Shown in pieces: positions 57,056-64,000 of a stretch of DNA of 64,000 bases. The first letter of the stretch is position 1; each line of letters opens with the position of its first letter. Origin of the DNA: Sphagnum magellanicum (lineage: Eukaryota; Streptophyta; Sphagnopsida; Sphagnales; Sphagnaceae); NCBI GenBank assembly GCA_021904315.1, contig CM038912.1, positions 24,278,949 through 24,342,948 on the forward strand, read 5' to 3'. The notes below the pieces were generated by a model. That model saw only the letters and a program-made list of their open reading frames with translations, was not told the origin of the DNA and ran no database searches. A program made the position numbers and the translations under genes.

Positions 57056-58818
57056 TCAAGGTACATGCATTTCCATATAAACTTCAATTTTGTTTGGATT
57101 TATTAGATTTCATTAAAATGTTGTTTTGTAATCCTTGTCCTTGTTGACTATTGAATGATTGGAGTGTCACAATGGCCAATGGGAAGACATTTGTTGCTTC
57201 AATGTACACATTTTCCAACACTTCATTCTTTAATTTTATTTTTGCCCAATTTTGCAAAAATGGTTTTTTGCCTATTGGCTATGGAATATATAGAGCTTTC
57301 TTTAAACTTCCCAAATAAAAATCTCTACTTTTGTAGTGGTCGATCTAAAAAGATTTTTTTGGTAATAATGATGTTACCTATGGAAACTATATATAAATTA
57401 TGCCATGTACATATTATATTAATCAAAAATGACATTATTCTTTTTTTTTATGTTTACATTGGTGTCTTATGCATCTATGAATGGGTAGAACATCATGGAT
57501 TCAAAAGTCCCAACCCAATAAACTTTTGTACATTTTATAAAACTTTAATTTGAAGTGGAAAATAAAAAATAAATCTAAGTGGCCTTTGTTGTTATCTTGA
57601 AGTTGTTGGGCTACAAGGTCTTGTTGGTTTGAGCAAATTCAGGGATAAGAAAATATGAAAATGATTAGGTGAAAATGAAGGAAAATGAATAAATGATAAA
57701 TTGTTAGTGCAAAATTTTGACTCTTTGACAAACATATTGTTAATTGGTAATTTATCACTCATACCAATTGAAAAGTCCAAAAATTTGTCAAATCTTGCAA
57801 TTGTTAGATGGACAGTATGGAGTGAAATACATATTTACAACATTTGTGCAATGTTAATAATTTCAAATTGCTTCTTTCAAAAAGTTAATCTTGTTAATCA
57901 ACATTAATCACTAATCAATTAAAAAGACATTTGAAATTTTGTATTTGAAATACAATGTGATTGTTTGGTTACAAAATGGTTTGTTCTTTCTAGCAACATT
58001 TCATTTTAAAAGAAAAATCAAGCTCATGGGGCATGCCATGTGTTTCAAAAGTATGTGGACATTTCAATGTTGTCAAGCTTATCAATGTGAAGTGGTCTAA
58101 TTGTGATTATTTCATGTGTGGCTACTTGGATCTTTAATATGTGGATGTAATAAGTGTGTTTTGCAAAACATATATGATCTAATTGTAAATTGTTCATCTT
58201 TACATAGATTTGATAGGCATCACTTCATTGCGTTTATAAGGTTGAAGTTAAAACAATGTTTTTACTTATTGTTTTTTAAGTGTTTTCAAATGGATGGCAT
58301 GAGGGAAGTACAAGTTGTGTTTCTTAACTATATTGAACTTGAATAAAAAAAAGTAGTCAACATTCCATGTGAATTAGAATGTGATTTTTTAACTACTCAA
58401 ACATCAAGATTTTTATCTCACTATTTGTATGTTAGCGAAAGCATTGTTGAAATCTAGAATGATGGCTACCCAATGAGTCACCTTGTTGTTTCAATTCAAT
58501 TATTATTATGGTTCAAAATGGTCACCCGTGTTGGTACAACTTGGAATGTGTGCACACTGATTGCCTCCTTAAATTTCATCTTCATTTAATCACAAAATAA
58601 AAATAAAAATTAATAAATTAGACTTCTCAAGCTTCTTGTGCATATTGGTTAAAATTTTGAAGGTTAAGTTCTAATTTTTTAAGAAACATTTGTAATGTGA
58701 AAAAATAAAGTTATATTTCATATTCTTTTATTAAACCTTTAAAACCCCAGCATTTGAAGTGCATGCAAGAAAACCTTTTTCCATTTTTCCTCATTAAAAT
58801 CATTATTTATTTTGTATT
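54995..58818. other. No gene seen; one microsatellite
   Basis: AT-rich spacer. Open frames here (for example 57155-57553) are hydrophobic low-complexity runs without family motifs. The only clear feature is the TG repeat at 57022-57054. Confidence 0.5.
57022..57054. repeat. (TG)n microsatellite
   Basis: About 16 uninterrupted TG units. Confidence 0.95.
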
Positions 58819-59893
58819 TGTTGCAACCCTGCCTTGGGCTTGCAACCAAGTCTAGGGCAAAGACAATGAAATAATATGAAAGCAAGTAAGAAACATGGTG
58901 AGAATGAAATATTCATTGAAATGAATGTGGGAGTGTTTGTGATTCAAAATGAATCCTAATCAAACACTTTCAAAGGTTCCCAAATTACATTCTCATTACA
59001 TACAAATCTAGTGATCTTTGGCTCATCATAAAGGTCTTGAAAAATGGTGTCACATATCCAAAAGAAAGCTATGTTGGGAAGGCTATGTCTACTTGAAAAG
59101 TGAAGACACAAATTTGGAATAAAATTCCAAATTGTTGATACATTCATTTGGAGAAACAAGTAAAGTTTTAGCAAAGAGCTTGACATGATATTGAAAAGTT
59201 TTTGACAAAAGATAGTAGATGATGCATTTGCATATTTCACTTCATATTACATTGATTAGATACAAGATTTACACATTTTCAAGGATAAAAAAGTTTACAA
59301 TTAATACCACTTGACAAACCTAGGGTATGTCAATATTTTTTTTAACACATGATGGTTCAATCTTCTATATCCTTTGAAATAGTTGGAGCATCTCTTTAAT
59401 TGACATTAGCATGTTGCTAAGAGGAATATGATGCATGGCATATTACATAATTGATCTAACATAAGGATTAAAGTACATTTTATGACCAACAGTTTTCATT
59501 TGCATCTACCATATTAACAAGTTTGAAGAGAGAATTTAAAATATCATTTTTTGATCTCATAAATTTTTGGGGCTTACATGAATATTATCCATAATCCAAG
59601 TTATATAATTATCTTTAGTATCAATTTCGTGTTCTAAATGCGCACAATGTGAAACAAAATTCAAAAAAAAAATTGAAACCCATGTTTATAATATTGTTCA
59701 CCTTCACATGAGTTCAAAATTAGACAAATTATTGGTGGGCATAGGTGACTTGGAAGTTGCCAAAACATGGAAGTTATCCCTACAATATGCTTGACACCAA
59801 TCCTTGGATGCTTGTGTCGGGCCACTATAGTGGGTGCACTTGTACATTTGCCAATAATATAACAATGACATATTTAAACTACCATGATGCATC
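58819..59893 (+). mobile_element. Candidate LTR-type element related to the solo LTR by its end
   Basis: Starts TGTTGCAACCCTGCCTTGGG, very close to the minus-strand start of the solo LTR (TGTCGCAACCCTAGCCTTGG). Similarity fades after about 40 bp. GATGCATC at the right resembles the other end (GTGCATCA), with TATT near both sides. Boundaries and class are tentative. Confidence 0.3.
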
Positions 59894-61019
59894 TATTTTC
59901 TTTAGGTGATTTTTGTTTTGGATCATGTCACTATTCTTAACAAGATGCATTGCCACCTTTTTCATATCATATTATAGTCAATATCATCATAAAATTTAAC
60001 ATGAAGCAAAAAAATGTTCACATCATCCTATTGTTGAATTCTCATCAAATTCATTACAACACATGTTGAATTTTGCTACTTGAGTCATTATTTATGACTT
60101 GGGTTTAATGAGTGAAAAAACCCAAGATGTGTTATAGGAAAAGGTTGTCAACATAGACTACTTAGCATAGCCAATTTCAAAACTAATTATTCATTACATA
60201 AGCCTAAACCCAAGCACACCATTTTGGCACGTAATGCATCCACATGGTAGCCATTTGCTTCAGTCATACATATTGAATGAAGTTCTAGGTTTTAAAATGT
60301 CTTAAGGCTTCATTTGAGACTGCTTGAATGGATCCCTGACCCTTTGTTGCGAGCATGTATTGACTTGGTGTGAGGCGTGTTTCAACGTAAGGTGGAGATT
60401 GCTTTGATTGGGATCGTGTTGTAGCCGTCTACAAATCGCAAGCAAGGTTCAATAGGTGTCAAATAAGCAACCGGTCCTCTTGTAGCATGATGGTTGACAT
60501 AAACTATTTGGTAATGTAACATTGAATCATCTTGAATTCTTTTGCATGTTTTCACAAAATGCATCTTCCATAGTATTAATCATTGTGGAACATGTAACCT
60601 AGGTGGAGATAAACCAATAATGTAACCCAAAAGGAGTTATAACAATAATCAACGAGTTGGATTTAACACCTGGCAATTCGTGGACTTTAGAGCATCGTTG
60701 GTTAGTGCACTAGTCTTAACTCGAGCAGTAGTCACAAGCTTACGATGGGATGGGGTCACGGTGGTGTATTTTTCAAATTTGTTGATAGGTGATGAACGTG
60801 GATAAATCTCCTCCAGATCGCCCATGTTTGTTGGGTATTCAACTATAGAAATTTTTTCCACTAAATGAAAACAATGGCAATTGGTTAGTTGATGGACAAC
60901 CTTCATTCAAAGATGGCAACATTGGCGAATGGTTTACTACAACAAGCTTTTTTGTCCTTGTGGGCAATGGAAATATGTTAACAACTTTGTATGTCAATGT
61001 GCAATACCTATTTATAGCA
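59894..61019 (-). other. Unrecognised region with minus-strand open frames
   Basis: Minus-strand open frames at 60649-60906 and 60382-60564 have mixed composition and look protein-like (MGDLEEIYPRSSPINKFEKY; HHATRGPVAYLTPIEPCLRF), and weakly open sequence continues to about 59700. I do not recognise a family. It could be a decayed gene or an element interior. Confidence 0.25.
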
Positions 61020-61245
61020 CTATAAGTGCAAGAAGCTTATGGTGAGAATTGTTTTACAACTATAAAAAGTCTGCAATGAGAATTGTTTTACAAACAAAGG
61101 AAATTTCGGTGAGAATCAATGCCTTGTAGGAAGCTTGTAGTGAGAATTGCCCTACAAATGCAAGAAGCTTGTGGTGAGAATTTTTTACAAATGTAGGAAG
61201 CTTATAGTGAGAATTGTTCTACAAATACGGGAAGTTTGGGGTGAA
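61020..61245. repeat. Minisatellite, about seven units of about 34 bp
   Basis: Repeated phrase GAAGCTTGTGGTGAGAATTG followed by TTTTACAAATG, with one or two changes per unit; HindIII-type AAGCTT recurs in most units. Confidence 0.8.
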
Positions 61246-64000
61246 AGTTATTGAGTTAAAGTAACTTGCTGAATTAATTCACTTACTAACTAAGATTAAT
61301 TTGTAGTGAAACGAAATTGGATTAAGGAAAATGAAAGGTTCATTTGTGTACATATGTTCAGGACATGCGATAAAAGCTCACAAGTTTGCAGCTAGAAAAT
61401 TAATTCATTTACTCACTAGGATTAATTTTCACACTTACTAACTAGAATTAGTAAATGTTCGATATATGAATTAACACCACAATCTTTGGCACATTTACAA
61501 GCTTAATCAAGTTTATCAAAGTAGTGTACAATATTCCAAATCAGTTCATTGATCAATCGTCAGTGGTGTTTCAAACATCATCAATTAAATGGAGGTATAA
61601 GAAATATGCAAGGAATGGGTGGCATGTACATTCATGCAAGTAATTACTATCTTGCCATGCATATGTTGAAGATTTGATTTTGTTGAAATTGGCAGTAGCC
61701 CATTTATTATTTCTAGAGTCCTTCATGAATGGCCTCAAAAAGTAGATACTACACCTAGTGCTTCATTTTAAGGTTGTTGCATATGTTTAAATTGAATCAA
61801 ATTTGATCTAACATCTAGGAAATCGGATAATGATTAAGAGTAAAAGCCATCCACGGTAATCCCAGTACAACTCTATGAGGGAAATCGTTTACTTGTATAT
61901 GGTGGGTGAACGGTCCTGTAAAATTGCAATTATATTTTAAAAATTCAGCAATTTTGATTCGACTAATATCAGACAAGTTGAAATATGAATTAGTTCGATA
62001 TATATCTTTTAAAAAAACATCTTAGAATTAAATTTGTGGATCATTTTAGTGACCTTTTTTGGGATAATTTTTCATTAATTTTTGACAAAAAGCTTGGGAA
62101 CTTGTTTATGAGATTTCAATGCAATATTGATAAGATTTGGTGACTTGTAAACCCAATTTTTTTTATAAAACATATAGGGAAACAAATTCATCATTTCACA
62201 ATTTTTATTTTCCTAGAAAAAATTCATGTTTCATATTCATAACAAACTTGTTGTTAGTCAAATCTTCATGCAATGACATATACTAGAGGCCATTGGTGTT
62301 TTTTGCCTCATTTTTGCTTGGGAGCACCCAAATCACCTTACATAACAACAACCACATGATTTTCATAATTTTTGTCCTATTCAAGCATCAACATACAAAT
62401 GAGAAGCTTTGTTGGGGCACTTAAGATAGAGAACGAAATCCAAAAGTTATTCTTGGACTAGTCAGTAGTTGCAAATACAGATTCATAGCCTTGGGACTTT
62501 TGTATACAATGCACATATGAAGTTCAAGTATGAGCTTGCAAAGAACATTTGGCAAATACAAACATATGTGAACAAATATTCATATTAACATTATGTGTGT
62601 GAATACATAGTGCATGGTTGTGTGTCACAACACCTATTGGCATTTGAAGCAAATCCATACCCATATTACAAAAAATTGACCCATTGTAACAATATCCTAG
62701 TGTATGATTACTCTACACTATTTCTTGCAACCAAGGATTTAATGCCTATACTTAGCCATGGCACTAACCATTTGCTACCTTGCCTTGCAATAACAGTACA
62801 ACCGAAGAACATGTGGATGTTTGAAAAAACAAGCACAATATCTCCTTTTTTCGGCATAGCAAATTTTAAACTAAAAGTGCCATTTATTTAAGTTGCATTC
62901 ACATTTAGGCAATGTACCCACTATAGAATATTGCATGCTTGACAATTACAGTTTTCACACAAGTGTGTGCGATAAAACCCATCTTCGATTAGCACTTCAA
63001 CCATGCACCTAAATGTTGTAGCTAGATGATGTTGCCAAGATTGATTTAAAGTGAGAGGTTCAAGACGCATGTGTTGCTTTGATTCCTTTACATACTCAAA
63101 TTGTTTTGTGTTCACTGGCCAACCACATAAGAGGCATGTCAATGGAGAGGCCATTGGAAATGGACATATGTGGTGGTGCAATGTAAGCTTGATTGTGGTT
63201 TATAACTTAGAATATAAGTAATTACATTTGAGGATTGGGTATAAGAATGCGAACCTTCTAATGGAGCTAAAGCCATGGCACTTGTTATTGGATGGGTCCT
63301 TTGCTACTTTGCAACCCAAATTTACCCACCGCTCACTTGCAAAACTTGCAACCCTCCCAGTTTATTCAATTGCATGCATGTGGGAAAAGTGCCTCTTATA
63401 TGATTCACAAGTTCTTGGTACCATGAAAGATAGTGAACTTGATGGCAATGTTCATTGCATGCAAAAAAAATAATTTATAAATAGGGCCAAAAAAAACAAG
63501 TTGGCAATTATATTTGCCATTGGCACCAAGAAGGAATAGTGATGAGAAGAAATTCCTACAATGGCTTGGTGAAAGATTTGCCAAAGAAATGCTCTAATGA
63601 TAGCTTGCCATACCTCCAAATGACTAGACAACATTATCACATATAAGACTAAGAAAATTGTGAGCTTGATCAGTTTACCTTTGGACTCATTTCATATGGT
63701 CAAACTGTATTAATGAAAATTATACTTGGTAATGAAAATTGAATTTCAATTTTAGGTATTGGCAACTATAGAATATAAAAGATGGAAGATGGCTACACCC
63801 AAGTATTTGTTAACTGCTTGCATGCTCATTATAGAACACAAGAATCCATTGGCAACATGCCACCTCATTTTGCATGCAATAATCTAGAAAATACAAAAGC
63901 ATAAAAAAGAATGATGTGCAATCTTTCAAGAAATCTCCTAGTTGATAGTTATTTATAAGACTAATCTATTTTCTTGCTAGCATTTGATGTGGATTAGGGT
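61246..64000. other. No recognisable gene
   Basis: AT-rich sequence. Open frames at 62595-62891 (plus), 62921-63181 (minus), 63228-63473 (plus) and 63452-63640 (minus) show no motif I can name; the minus frame at 62921 has several Cys/His residues (CENCNCQAC), which may be chance. Confidence 0.35.

Overview
The window looks like nuclear DNA of a seed plant. It is AT-rich and gene-poor, full of decayed retrotransposons and DNA transposons, and its only intact genes are single-exon ankyrin genes of the plant ankyrin-PGG membrane family (the family that includes Arabidopsis ACD6). The nested old elements and long repeat-rich spacers fit a large genome such as a conifer's, but that placement is inference.

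Layout. 1-2478 holds the 3' part of ankyrin copy A, a pseudogene with six disabling lesions. 2479-5711 is its duplicated 3' flank, cut by a Copia retrotransposon whose 5' LTR starts at 5712 and whose remains run to about 11345. Next come an LTR fragment, a MULE transposase pseudogene split by a solo LTR with a perfect 5-bp target duplication, and an AT-rich stretch (14.2-17.9 kb) with dispersed arrays around a shared motif. An antisense pentatricopeptide-repeat (PPR) pseudogene fragment lies at 17.96-18.44 kb. Copy B (18899-21460, 853 aa) and copy C (28995-31646, 883 aa) are intact. Copy D (41640-44284) is split by one nonsense codon and one 7-nt deletion. B, C and D each carry a homologous 3' flank of about 5-10 kb, so the repeating unit is gene plus long non-coding tail. 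The flanks differ by clean insertions and deletions: a long-TIR element, a pair of oppositely oriented LTR-like copies that form a large inverted repeat, and several presence/absence segments. From 50.7 kb to the end I recognise no gene, only small elements (a SINE-like insertion with a 15-bp target duplication, a MITE pair, minisatellites).

How it works together. B and C would encode membrane-anchored ankyrin proteins: an N-terminal 29-residue repeat array (3 units in B, 4 in C and D), an ankyrin solenoid, and four C-terminal membrane helices. Relatives act in plant defence and cell-death control, but nothing here proves that role. The cluster shows birth and death by tandem duplication: one old pseudogene, two intact genes and one recently broken copy that still keeps two long open halves. 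The most unusual points are the copy-number-variable N-terminal repeat, which appears to derive from the first ankyrin helix, the PPLGY variant of the PGG motif, the split copy D, and the large hairpin-forming inverted repeat in the C tail. All comparisons were made by eye; identities and boundaries are approximate unless a precise junction is stated.
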